This document shows, in pieces, positions 8,799 to 16,760 of a stretch of 64,000 nt of DNA. Under the pieces are notes generated by a model, which saw only the letters and a program-made list of their open reading frames with translations, had not been told where the DNA came from and did no database searches. The stretch covers positions 62,001 through 126,000 of the forward strand of contig NZ_JAMGBF010000034.1 in the NCBI RefSeq assembly GCF_023516615.1. The letters are read 5' to 3'. A program made the translations under genes and the position numbers. Source of the DNA: Streptomyces panaciradicis. GTDB lineage: Bacteria > Actinomycetota > Actinomycetes > Streptomycetales > Streptomycetaceae. Numbering within the stretch: position 1 is the stretch's first letter; each line of letters starts with the position of its first letter.

Positions 8799-9341
8799 AT
8801 GGGGGATCGCAAGGAGGCTCGGGACGAGGAGTTCCAGAGCTTTGTCACCGGCCGCTGGCCGCGGCTGGTGCGGACGGCATTTCTCCTCACGGGGGAGCGA
8901 CACGCCGCCGAGGACCTCGCCCAGGCGACCCTCGAACAGGTCTACGTGGCCTGGCGCAGGGTCGGTTCGGCGGACGACCCGGAGGCGTATGTACGGCGCG
9001 TGATGATCAACGCGCACGCGCGCAGGCACCGCAAAAAGCTGCGGGAGTTCCTGGCGCCGAAGGACGACTCCGGCCTGGTCCGCGAGGTCGCCGACACCGG
9101 TGACCGTATCGCGCAGGCCGACGACCGCGGAGTCCTGCTGAAGGCGCTGGCGCAGCTGCCGCCGCGGCAGCGGGAGGCGGTGGTCCTCCGGTACTGGGAG
9201 GACCTGACGGAGACCCAGGTGGCGCAGGCCATGGGCTGCTCCGTCGGCGCGGTGAAGAGCAACGCGGCCAAGGGGATCGCGAAACTGCGCGCCATACCGG
9301 GGCTGGCGGAGACGGTGACGAGCGGGGGCGGTAAGGGATGA
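8799..9341 (+). CDS. ECF sigma factor, SigE-like (Streptomyces SigE/SigM-type group)
   Basis: The product is 180 aa. Region 2 is present as WPRLVRTAFLLTGERHAAED and the core-binding helix AEDLAQATLEQVYVAW. Region 4 is a helix-turn-helix (LPPRQREAVVLRYWEDLTE, then QAMGCSVGAVKSNAAKGI). The AGGAGG at 8788 is ideally spaced for ATG 8799, so that start is preferred over GTG 8793. The next gene overlaps by four bases (ATGA) and codes for a one-helix membrane protein. This suggests a sigma factor held in check by a membrane partner, as in many actinobacterial ECF pairs. Confidence 0.88.
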   Translation: MGDRKEARDEEFQSFVTGRWPRLVRTAFLLTGERHAAEDLAQATLEQVYVAWRRVGSADDPEAYVRRVMINAHARRHRKKLREFLAPKDDSGLVREVADTGDRIAQADDRGVLLKALAQLPPRQREAVVLRYWEDLTETQVAQAMGCSVGAVKSNAAKGIAKLRAIPGLAETVTSGGGKG

Positions 9342-10159
9342 GCGCGGACCGGGAAGCGGACCAGGACATGACGCACAGGGACATCGCCCTCCTGCTGGCC
9401 GACGCGGCGGACGGGGTCGAGGTCGGTATAGCCCCCACCCAGGCGGTCGTCCGGGGCGGGCGGCGGCGCAGGGCGCGCAGGTGGGCGGTGGCCGCGGCGG
9501 CGGCGCTGGCGATCGTCGGGACGACGGGGACCGTGGCGCTGGCGGGGCTGCCGGGCGGAGGCGGACGGGTGGAGCCGTCGGCGCCCCGGCCGTCGGCGAC
9601 GCCGGACACCCCCCGGTACCAGCCGCACCGCACGGATCTGGCGAGCGGCACGGAGGACGGCAAGGACTGGGAGGTGTACGTCGACGTGTGGGACGCGCCC
9701 CGCGACAAGGCGCAGGCGGAGGCCCAGTTGACGGCGATGGGCGAGTACAGGGGCGAGTGGCCGGCGTCCGTGCGGACGGCCGCCGACCTGGTGGGCAAGA
9801 GCACGTTCTTCGTGCAGCGCGGCTATGAGGGCGACACGTCGGTGGTCATCGAGAACTCGGTGCCCGAGGGGGACGCCAACGTGAGTACGGACATGGAATC
9901 GGGCGGGCTGGGCCTGTCGCCGCAGGCGAAATCCCTTCGCCTGGTGATCGGCCGGATCGCGAAGGCCGCCCTGGAGGTGACCTGCGACTGGAAGGACGGC
10001 ACCAGCACGGTCCTGCACCGGGTTTCGGGCCCCGAGACCGACGGCACGCTGAAGCAGGGCATCCGGTCGGCCGAGGGCTCCCCGGACCGCTGGTTCGTGT
10101 GTGTCGCGCCCAAGGGCACGGCTTACAAGGACGCGCGGGTGACGGGGCTGGACCAGTGA
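9338..10159 (+). CDS. Membrane protein co-encoded with ECF sigma factor (possible anti-sigma)
   Basis: The product is 273 aa. About 48 cytoplasmic residues (THRDIALLLADAADGVEVG) end in a stretch of Arg, followed by one membrane helix (WAVAAAAALAIVGTTGTVAL, about residues 49-68) and an extracellular domain of about 190 residues. That domain has two Cys (EVTCDWKDG and WFVCVAPKG) that could pair. It lacks the HxxxCxxC zinc motif of ZAS anti-sigma factors, so the anti-sigma role rests on topology and on translational coupling to the sigma gene. The position and layout are common for SigE-family loci in Streptomyces. The ligand sensed is unknown. Confidence 0.65.
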   Translation: MSADREADQDMTHRDIALLLADAADGVEVGIAPTQAVVRGGRRRRARRWAVAAAAALAIVGTTGTVALAGLPGGGGRVEPSAPRPSATPDTPRYQPHRTDLASGTEDGKDWEVYVDVWDAPRDKAQAEAQLTAMGEYRGEWPASVRTAADLVGKSTFFVQRGYEGDTSVVIENSVPEGDANVSTDMESGGLGLSPQAKSLRLVIGRIAKAALEVTCDWKDGTSTVLHRVSGPETDGTLKQGIRSAEGSPDRWFVCVAPKGTAYKDARVTGLDQ

Positions 10160-10165
10160 CCACCT

Positions 10166-10798
10166 TCAGAGCCACCCCTGCTGCCGGGCTTCCCGCATCG
10201 CCTCCATGCGGTTGCGGGTGCCGGTCTTGCCGATGGCCGAGGAGAGGTAGTTGCGGACGGTCGACTCCGACAGGTGCAGCTTGGCGGCGATGTCGGCGAC
10301 CGTCGCGCCGTCCACGGACGCCTTGAGCACGTCGCACTCGCGGGCGGTGAGGGGGTTGGGTCCGGCGCTGAGCGCGGCGGCGGCCAGCGCCGGGTCGACC
10401 ACGGTCTCGCCGGTCAGCACCCGGCGGATCGCGGCGGCCAGTTCCTCCACCGGGCCGTCCTTCACCAGGAAGCCGGCGGCTCCGGCCTCCATGGCGCGGC
10501 GCAGATAGCCGGGCCGTCCGAAGGTGGTGAGGATCAGCACCCGGCAGTCCGGCGCCTGCTCGCGCAGTTCGGCGGCCGCGTCCAGGCCGCTCATGCCGGG
10601 CAGTTCGATGTCCAGCAGGGCCACGTCGGGGCGGTGCGTCAGCACGGCGTCCACGATCGCGTCACCGGCGGAGACCTGGGCGACGACCTCCAGGTCGGCC
10701 TCCAGGTTCAGCAGCAGGGCGAGCGCGCCGCGCATCATCCCCTGGTCCTCGGCGAGCAGAACCCGCACGTTCCTGGTCGGCCGGTGTTCCCGGGGCAT
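10166..10798 (-). CDS. NarL/LuxR-family response regulator
   Basis: The product is 210 aa. An N-terminal receiver (VRVLLAEDQGMMRGALALLL) has its phospho-acceptor Asp in ALLDIELPGMSG (about residue 57), Thr in LILTTFG and Lys in FLVKDGP. A C-terminal LuxR helix-turn-helix (PLTARECDVLKASVDG, then HLSESTVRNYLSSAIGKTG) binds DNA. I chose ATG 10798 (MPREHRPTRN). The matching histidine kinase lies 1.8 kb upstream on the same strand, but a GH54 gene in the opposite direction separates them, so this gene needs its own promoter. It probably controls the ABC exporter encoded with the kinase. Confidence 0.88.
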   Translation of the reverse strand: MPREHRPTRNVRVLLAEDQGMMRGALALLLNLEADLEVVAQVSAGDAIVDAVLTHRPDVALLDIELPGMSGLDAAAELREQAPDCRVLILTTFGRPGYLRRAMEAGAAGFLVKDGPVEELAAAIRRVLTGETVVDPALAAAALSAGPNPLTARECDVLKASVDGATVADIAAKLHLSESTVRNYLSSAIGKTGTRNRMEAMREARQQGWL

Positions 10799-11073
10799 CT
10801 CGTCCACGGGCCAAGAGTAGGGCGCGGGCGGCAGGCCGCACCCCTTAAAGACTCGGCATGGTTCCGTTCCGGAAGGCTTGACGGCATCTGGCGCCGGCCC
10901 AACAATCGCCTCTGCATTGGGAGTTCGCCTTTGCAATTCCTGTGCCCGTACTCCCACACCGCACTCCCACCCGTAATTGTTCGGCATTTCGATCGGCGAG
11001 AGAAATCCCGGAATGGCATCCGGAATACACTTCGAACGCTGTTCGGAATATCGGACGTTCAAGGAGGTCCACC

Positions 11074-12627
11074 GTGCTCTCCCGCGCGTTCCCCAGACTC
11101 AGAACCACGGCCCTGGCAGCGCTCTCGGCGCTCGTCACGGTGCTCGCGCTCGCCGTCGGCATCCCGCAGGCCCAGGCGGCCGGTTCACTGCCCTGCGACA
11201 TCTACGCCGCCGCGGGCACCCCCTGCGTCGCCGCGCACAGCCTGGCCAGGGCGCTGTACTCCTCGTACAACGGCTCCCTCTACCAGGTGCAGCGGGCCTC
11301 CGACGGCGCCACCAAGGACATCGGGCTGCTGGCCGCCGGCGGGTACGCCGACGCCGCGGCACAGGACTCCTTCTGCACCGGCACCACCTGCATCATCACC
11401 AAGATCTACGACCAGTCCTCGCGCCACAACGACCTGACCGTCGAGGGTGCGGGAGGCGCCGGGGCGGCCGACGTCGGCGCGCCCGCGGACGCCCTCCCGG
11501 TGACCGTCGGCGGCCACCAGGTCTACGGCCTGGAGATCTCCGCCGGCATGGGCTACCGGGACAACTCCACCTCGGGCGTCGCCGTCAACGGCGGCGCGGA
11601 GGGGATGTACATGGTCACCTCCGGCACCCACGTCAACGGCAGCTGCTGCTTCGACTACGGCAACGCCGAGACGAACAACAAGGACACCGGCAACGGCCAC
11701 ATGGACGCCATCAACTTCGGCACCGAATGCTGGTTCTCGCCCTGCTACGGCCAGGGCCCCTGGGTACAGGCGGACCTGGAGAACGGGCTGTTCCAGTCCG
11801 ACCTCGGCTACAGCACGAACTCCTCCAACACCGGCACCGGCGCGCTGCCGTTCGTGACCGCGCTGCTGAAGAACAACGGCCAGAACCATTTCGCACTGAA
11901 ATGGGGCAACGCCCAATCCGGCAGCCTGACCACCACCTATTCCGGCAGTGAGCCCACCAACGCGAGCGGCTACTCGCCGATGCACCAGGAGGGCGCCATC
12001 GTCCTCGGCACCGGCGGCGACAACAGCAACGGCTCCATCGGCTCCTTCTTCGAGGGCGTCATGACCTCCGGCATCCCGACGGACGCCGCCGACAACTCCG
12101 TCCAGGCCAACATCGTCTCCGTCGGCTACGGCGGCGCCACCGGCGCCACCGGCACGCTCACCCCCGGCTCGGAGATCTCCCTGAAGGCGACCACGTCCTG
12201 CTGCACCAGCGACTACATCCGCCACCAGAACAACTCGGCCGTCATCTCCGCGATCACGTCGAGCAGTTCGGCCCTGGACAAGAGCGACGCCACCTGGATC
12301 GTCCGCCGCGGCCTCGCCGACGCCTCCTGCGTCTCCTTCGAGTCGCGCAACTACCCCGGCGACTTCCTGCGCCACTACAACTACCAGCTGCTGCGGCAGC
12401 CGATGACCGGCACCACCCAGTTCAGACAGGACGCCACGTTCTGCCCGACGACCGGCAAGAGCGGCACCGGCACGTCGTTCGCGTCGTACAACTACCCGGC
12501 GAAGTTCCTCCGCCACTACGACTACAACGTCTACATAGCGAGTGACGGAGGCTCCAACACCTGGGACAGTGCCACGTCCTGGACGGACGACGTGAGCTGG
12601 GTGGTCAGCGCGCCCTGGGCGCCGTAG
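11074..12627 (+). CDS. Secreted alpha-L-arabinofuranosidase, GH54 + CBM42 (AbfB)
   Basis: The product is 517 aa and removes arabinofuranosyl side chains from arabinoxylan or arabinan. A signal peptide (RTTALAALSALVTVLALAV, cut near AQA-AG) leads to a GH54 catalytic domain starting SLPCDIYAAAGTPCVAAHS. The Glu in NFGTECWF and the Asp in GTGGDNSNGS match the positions I recall for the family's nucleophile and acid/base. The C-terminal 150 residues are an AbfB beta-trefoil (CBM42) with repeated SYNYPxxFLRHYxY units that bind arabinose side chains. GTG 11074 follows AAGGAGG at 11061. The preceding 200 bases are richer in A/T than their surroundings and hold the promoter. The gene interrupts a two-component operon. 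Confidence 0.9.
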   Translation: MLSRAFPRLRTTALAALSALVTVLALAVGIPQAQAAGSLPCDIYAAAGTPCVAAHSLARALYSSYNGSLYQVQRASDGATKDIGLLAAGGYADAAAQDSFCTGTTCIITKIYDQSSRHNDLTVEGAGGAGAADVGAPADALPVTVGGHQVYGLEISAGMGYRDNSTSGVAVNGGAEGMYMVTSGTHVNGSCCFDYGNAETNNKDTGNGHMDAINFGTECWFSPCYGQGPWVQADLENGLFQSDLGYSTNSSNTGTGALPFVTALLKNNGQNHFALKWGNAQSGSLTTTYSGSEPTNASGYSPMHQEGAIVLGTGGDNSNGSIGSFFEGVMTSGIPTDAADNSVQANIVSVGYGGATGATGTLTPGSEISLKATTSCCTSDYIRHQNNSAVISAITSSSSALDKSDATWIVRRGLADASCVSFESRNYPGDFLRHYNYQLLRQPMTGTTQFRQDATFCPTTGKSGTGTSFASYNYPAKFLRHYDYNVYIASDGGSNTWDSATSWTDDVSWVVSAPWAP

Positions 12628-13876
12628 CCGCCACGGGGGCCGGTGCGTCGCCGGGCTCCAGGGGGAGCTCGGCGGTGACCGTGAAGCCGCCTCGCGGTGA
12701 CGGGCCGGCCCGCAGGGAGCCGCCCGCCGCCGCGAGGCGCTCGGTCAGCCCCTTCAGGCCCGTCCCGCCGAGACCCGGGGAGGACGGGAGGGCCGGTTCG
12801 CCGCCGCCGTTGTCGGCGACCGTCAGACGGACCTGCTCGGAGGCGCTGTCCACGGTGATCTCGCAGCGGGTCGCGCCCGCGTGCCGCAGCACATTGGTCA
12901 CGGCCTCCCGCACCACCCAGCCCAGCAGGACCTCGGTCTGCGGCGCGAGGGGCGTGCCCGAGCGCCGCACCACCGGTTCGACGTCGGCCGCCGTCAACAC
13001 CGAACGCGCACGGTCCAGTTCGGTGCCGAGGCTGCCCTCGCGGTAGCCGGTGACGGCCTCGCGGATCTCGGTGAGGGCCTGGCGGCCCACGGACTCGATG
13101 TCGGTGATCTGGGCCAGGGCCGCGTCCAGGTCCCGCGGGGCCAGCCGCCGGGCGGCCTCCGACTTCACCACGATCACCGACATGGTGTGACCGAGCAGGT
13201 CGTGCAGGTCGCGGGAGAAGCGCAGCCGCTCCTTCTCCACGGCCTGGTGGGCGAGCTGCTCGCGGGCGGCGCGCAGTTCCCGTACGGCCTCGGACAGGGA
13301 GAGGATCGCCGCCGTCACCATGGTCGAGATGAAGGTGGCGTAGGCGATGTTCAGGCCGTTCCAGCCGTCGCGCGCGGTGGAGACCACCCCCGCGAGGAGG
13401 GCGACCCCGGTGCCGGACCAGCGCAGGTGCTCGCCCCGCAGGGCCGCGCCCGTGGCCAGCCCGAGCAGCGGGAAGAACAGCAGCCAGTTGTCGCCGTACG
13501 CACCGGCCAGTGCGCAGGTGATCGCGGCCATCACGGCCAGCGCCACCCGCGTGGAGACGGCCTGCCGCTTCTCCTTCACGAAGGCCCGCGTCGCCACGAA
13601 GATGTACAGGGAGTTGAAGGTGAGCAGCCCCAGACCGCCGATCCACGGGTTGGGGGTCTTGCCCTGGAAGAGGTTGGAGAACGCGCCCAGCCCCATCAGC
13701 AGCCACGGCAGCAGGGAGAAGGCGGTCGGCGGCGGCCCCGGATGCTCGGGCACCTCGGCGCCCGTGCGGCGCGCCTCCTTCTGCGCGGTCTTGAAGGCCC
13801 GCATGTCCGCCCGCCACCGCTCCCGGGCCGCCCGCCACTGCCGCAGCTGACAGGCGACCCCACGCGTCCACTTCAT
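12605..13876 (-). CDS. Sensor histidine kinase (HisKA_3 type)
   Basis: The product is 423 aa, the membrane sensor that phosphorylates the NarL-type regulator. Four or more hydrophobic segments lie between residues 55 and 190 (FSLLPWLLMGLGAF, ALAVMAAITCALAGAYG and others). The dimerisation/phosphoacceptor motif is FSRDLHDLLGHTMSVIVV, with its His at about residue 225. The ATPase domain has VVREAVTNVLRHAGAT as N box, LTVADNGGGEP and GTGLKGLTERLAAAGG. I chose ATG 13876 (MKWTRG), preceded by GAGGATC. Its 3' end overlaps the convergent arabinofuranosidase gene by 23 bases. The gene follows the ABC permease gene by 16 bases, so they form one operon. Confidence 0.9.
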   Translation of the reverse strand: MKWTRGVACQLRQWRAARERWRADMRAFKTAQKEARRTGAEVPEHPGPPPTAFSLLPWLLMGLGAFSNLFQGKTPNPWIGGLGLLTFNSLYIFVATRAFVKEKRQAVSTRVALAVMAAITCALAGAYGDNWLLFFPLLGLATGAALRGEHLRWSGTGVALLAGVVSTARDGWNGLNIAYATFISTMVTAAILSLSEAVRELRAAREQLAHQAVEKERLRFSRDLHDLLGHTMSVIVVKSEAARRLAPRDLDAALAQITDIESVGRQALTEIREAVTGYREGSLGTELDRARSVLTAADVEPVVRRSGTPLAPQTEVLLGWVVREAVTNVLRHAGATRCEITVDSASEQVRLTVADNGGGEPALPSSPGLGGTGLKGLTERLAAAGGSLRAGPSPRGGFTVTAELPLEPGDAPAPVAATAPRAR

Positions 13877-13892
13877 GATCCTCGTCCCCCGT

Positions 13893-14609
13893 TCAGGCGG
13901 TCCGTCCGGACCGCCGGTACGACAGCACAGCGTACGAACCGAACGCCAGCAGCCAAGCCCCCAGGACACCGACCGCGCCGAGCGCCGGAGCGTGCCCGTC
14001 CGCGACCGACGTGCCCAGCTGGGCGAACCGGTAGGTGGGCGTGTAGGCCGACAGGGCGCGCAGCCAGTCCGGGAAGAGGGTGACGGGGAACCACAGGCCG
14101 CCGAGGACGGCCAGGCCCAGGTTGCAGGCCATGTTCGCCACGCCGGTGGTCTGCCCGGTCAGCCGGTAGCCGTTGCCCAGGCCCAGCAGCGTGAAGGGGA
14201 TCGAGCCCAGCCACAGCAGCAGTGCGATCGCCGCCCACTGCCAGAGCGCCAGCCGCACCCCGTTGAGCAGACCGCCCGCCGCCAGCACCGCGAGAATCGC
14301 CGGCAGCACGGTCACCGAGCCGGTCAGCGCCCGGCCCATGACGACCTGCCGCGGTGTCATCGGCGTCACCCGCAGCTGCCGCAGCCAGCCGATCGCCCGG
14401 TCCTCGGCGACCCCGCCGCCGGTGTTGAGCGCGGACCCGACGGCCCCGTAGCCCGCCATCCCGACCATCGCGGCCGTCTTGTAACCCCCGTCGTCCGCGC
14501 CGAGGTTGGTGAACAGCAGATACATCAGCACGGGCATCGCGACCCCACCGATGACGAACCCGACGTCACGGAGGGTACGGCGCACTTCGAGCCGCAGGTA
14601 GTCCAGCAT
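13893..14609 (-). CDS. ABC-2 type exporter permease
   Basis: The product is 238 aa with six predicted membrane helices, the transmembrane half of an ABC-2 exporter of the daunorubicin-resistance/DrrB kind. A cytoplasmic N-terminus (LDYLRLEVRRTLRD) is followed by VGFVIGGVAMPVLMYLLF and later helices. The conserved EDRAIGWLRQLRVTPMTPRQ coupling segment contacts the ATPase. Its ATG shares one base with the TGA of the ATPase gene (TGATG), so translation is coupled. The gene is followed by the histidine kinase gene, which suggests drug or envelope-stress sensing by the exporter and two-component set. Confidence 0.88.
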   Translation of the reverse strand: MLDYLRLEVRRTLRDVGFVIGGVAMPVLMYLLFTNLGADDGGYKTAAMVGMAGYGAVGSALNTGGGVAEDRAIGWLRQLRVTPMTPRQVVMGRALTGSVTVLPAILAVLAAGGLLNGVRLALWQWAAIALLLWLGSIPFTLLGLGNGYRLTGQTTGVANMACNLGLAVLGGLWFPVTLFPDWLRALSAYTPTYRFAQLGTSVADGHAPALGAVGVLGAWLLAFGSYAVLSYRRSGRTA

Positions 14610-15610
14610 CAGGAGGCCTCCTCGATGTCGGCGCTGTTGAACGCCGGCCACTGCAATCCAGCCCGTCTGGGGGAGTTTGAGGACGAGGCCCGTTCAGGGC
14701 CGAAGGGGGGCCTGGAGCCCTCGGCAGCGGTCAGGGCGAGAAACGCGTCGTCCAGGGACGCCGGCGCCACCTCCAGCCCCCGTATCGCCCCCAGCTCCGC
14801 GAGAGCGACCACCGTGGCGTCGGGGTCGTCGGTCCGCAGTCGCGCCCGGTCGCCGCGCACCTCCACGGACCGTACGCCGGGCAGCCGTTCCAGCCCCCCG
14901 GTGCCGCCGCCCGCGAGGTCGAAGGCGACCAGGCCGCCGCCCACCGACCGCTTCAGCTCCTCGCTCGTGCCGTCGGCGACGATCCGGCCGCCGTCGATGA
15001 CGAGGATGCGGTCGGCGTAGGCGTCCGCCTCCTGGAGGTGGTGGGTGGAGAACAGCACCGTGTGGCCGAGGCGCGCGTAGGACCGCATCGACGCCCAGAA
15101 GGCGTGCCGCGCCTCCACGTCCAGGGCGGCCGTCGGCTCGTCCAGCACGATCAGCGCGGGGTTCCCGGCGAGGGCGACGGCGAAGCGGACCCGCTGGGTC
15201 TGGCCGCCGGACAGCCGGTCCACGCGGCGTCCGGCCAGCTCCGTGATCCCGGCCAGCCGCAGCGCCCGCTCGACCGGCATCGGCGCCGGATAGCGCCCGG
15301 CGACGAAGGCGACCAGCTCGCGCACGGTGACGCGGGGCACCGCGCGGCCCTCCTGCAGCATGGCGCCGACCCGCCCGGCGCGCACGGCCGCGCTCGGAGG
15401 CTCCCCGAACAGCTCGACGCTGCCCTCGTCGGGCTCGTTCAGGCCGAGCAGCAGGGAGATCGTCGTCGACTTGCCGGCGCCGTTGCGCCCGAGGAGGGCG
15501 ACCGTCTCGCCGGGCGCGATGGTCAGATCGACGCCGTCCACGGCGCGCACGGCACCGAATTTCTTGACCGCCCCCGTGAAGGACACGGCGGCGCGTTCCG
15601 TCTGTGTCAT
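14609..15610 (-). CDS. ABC exporter ATPase
   Basis: The product is 333 aa, the nucleotide-binding subunit for the adjacent ABC-2 permease. Walker A is GRNGAGKSTT, the Q loop is AMLQEG, the signature is LSGGQTQRV, Walker B is LIVLDEPTAALD and the H loop is TVLFSTHHLQEAD. I chose ATG 15610 (MTQTERAAVSF) over the longer upstream frame. The family usually ends near ALTAAEG. Here about 35 extra residues rich in Pro, Ser and Arg follow, coded by a dispersed Streptomyces repeat that has fused to the gene end. The gene is the first of the operon ATPase, permease, kinase. Confidence 0.9.
   Translation of the reverse strand: MTQTERAAVSFTGAVKKFGAVRAVDGVDLTIAPGETVALLGRNGAGKSTTISLLLGLNEPDEGSVELFGEPPSAAVRAGRVGAMLQEGRAVPRVTVRELVAFVAGRYPAPMPVERALRLAGITELAGRRVDRLSGGQTQRVRFAVALAGNPALIVLDEPTAALDVEARHAFWASMRSYARLGHTVLFSTHHLQEADAYADRILVIDGGRIVADGTSEELKRSVGGGLVAFDLAGGGTGGLERLPGVRSVEVRGDRARLRTDDPDATVVALAELGAIRGLEVAPASLDDAFLALTAAEGSRPPFGPERASSSNSPRRAGLQWPAFNSADIEEAS
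14656..14710. repeat. Dispersed Streptomyces repeat inside an ABC ATPase 3' end
   Basis: The segment includes CCAGCCCGTCTGG, GAGTTTGAGGACGAGGCCC and GTTCAGGGCCGAAG. As far as I recall, this unit occurs often between genes in Streptomyces genomes. Here it is translated as part of the ATPase tail (SRPPFGPERASSSNSPRR). Confidence 0.5.
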
Positions 15611-15773
15611 GGCTACGACGCTACGAAGCCGGTACCCCCGCCCGGCAGATGCGCTTGTACGGACCTGGGCAGGACAAATGTCACGGCCGGCCCGGCGTCC
15701 CCCACACAGACCTGACACAGCGTCAGGAGCCTTCACAAGTGACGAGCCCTGGGCTATACAGAGGGCGCCGGAC

Positions 15774-15787
15774 TGGAACGCGTTCTA
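15774..15787. promoter_or_regulatory. KstR-like operator
   Basis: TGGAACGCGTTCTA fits TnnAACnnGTTnnA, with the inner ten bases a perfect palindrome. It lies 86 bases before the MaoC hydratase start, in the region divergent to the ABC exporter operon. It differs by one base from the site before the thiolase gene at 5902. Confidence 0.6.
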
Positions 15788-15873
15788 GATCGGCCCCGTG
15801 ACGACCTCGGTCGCGGCCGACGGTGCGGACGGCCGCGCCGAGGTCTTGAGCCACTCGATCCACCAGGAGCCGT

Positions 15874-16731
15874 ATGCCCATCGACGCAGCGAAGGCCCTC
15901 GCCGCCGAACCCCGGTCCGGCGAGATCACCTGGGTCCCCAAGGACGTCCAGCTCTACCACCTCGGCATCGGCGCGGGCATCCCGGCCACCGACCCCGACG
16001 AGCTGCGCTACACCCTGGAGTCCCGGCTGCACGTCCTGCCGAGCTTCGCCACCGTGGCGGGCGCCGGTTCCCCCGGCGTGATCAGCGGTCTGTCCATGCC
16101 GGGCGTGGACGTCGACCTCGCCAAGGTCCTGCACGGCGGCCAGTCGCTGACCATCCACCGCCCCCTGCCCGTCCGCGGCGCCGCCACCGCCACCGGCCGC
16201 ATCGCCGCCGTGTACGACAAGGGCAAGGCGGCCGTCCTGGTCATGCGCACGGAGGTCGCCGACGCCGACGGCCCGCTGTGGACGAACGACGCCCAGATCT
16301 TCGTCCGCGGGGAGGGCGGCTGGGGCGGCGACCGCGGCCCCTCCACCCGCCGCGAACCCCCCGTCGGAGAGCCGGACCGGATCGTCGAACGGCACGTCCG
16401 CGAGGACCAGGCGCTGCTCTACCGCCTCTCGGGCGACTACAACCCGCTGCACGCCGACCCCGAGTTCGCCAAGCTCGCCGGCTTCGACCGGCCCATCCTG
16501 CACGGGCTGTGCACCTACGGCATGACGCTCAAGGCGGTCGTCGACACGCTGCTCGGCGGGGACGTGAGCCGGGTGCGGTCGTACTCCACCCGGTTCGCGG
16601 GCGTCGTGTATCCGGGGGAGACCCTGCGGATGCGCATGTGGCACACGCCGGAGTCCACCACGGTCGCCGTCAGCGCGGTGGAGCGGGACGACGCGCCGGT
16701 CCTCGCCGACACGAACATCGAACACGGTTGA
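15874..16731 (+). CDS. MaoC-family 2-enoyl-CoA hydratase (hydratase 2)
   Basis: The product is 285 aa and hydrates trans-2-enoyl-CoA to the 3R-hydroxyacyl-CoA. It has two hotdog repeats. The degenerate N-terminal one covers about residues 10-140. The C-terminal one has the hydratase 2 motif YRLSGDYNPLHADPEFAKLA, with the catalytic Asp and His, followed by PILHGLCTYG. ATG 15874 follows CCAGGAGCC. It heads an operon with a zinc dehydrogenase (gap 29 bases) and an SDR enzyme (gap 12 bases). The SDR would oxidise the 3R-hydroxy product, so the two give a peroxisome-like (MFE-2) oxidation path. The KstR-like operator upstream points to steroid or long acyl-CoA substrates. Confidence 0.88.
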   Translation: MPIDAAKALAAEPRSGEITWVPKDVQLYHLGIGAGIPATDPDELRYTLESRLHVLPSFATVAGAGSPGVISGLSMPGVDVDLAKVLHGGQSLTIHRPLPVRGAATATGRIAAVYDKGKAAVLVMRTEVADADGPLWTNDAQIFVRGEGGWGGDRGPSTRREPPVGEPDRIVERHVREDQALLYRLSGDYNPLHADPEFAKLAGFDRPILHGLCTYGMTLKAVVDTLLGGDVSRVRSYSTRFAGVVYPGETLRMRMWHTPESTTVAVSAVERDDAPVLADTNIEHG

Positions 16732-16760
16732 CACAGACAGCAGTTGAGGGGAGCCGCACC

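Noticed and set aside
5913..9029. Minus-strand frame of 1038 codons over the thiolase and MFS genes
   Set aside because: His/Arg/Gly-rich shadow typical of high-GC antisense frames. Plus-strand genes have strong motifs.
15798..16760. Long upstream extension of the zinc dehydrogenase frame
   Set aside because: It runs out of frame over the MaoC gene. ATG 16761 has GAGGGGA and the family N-terminus.
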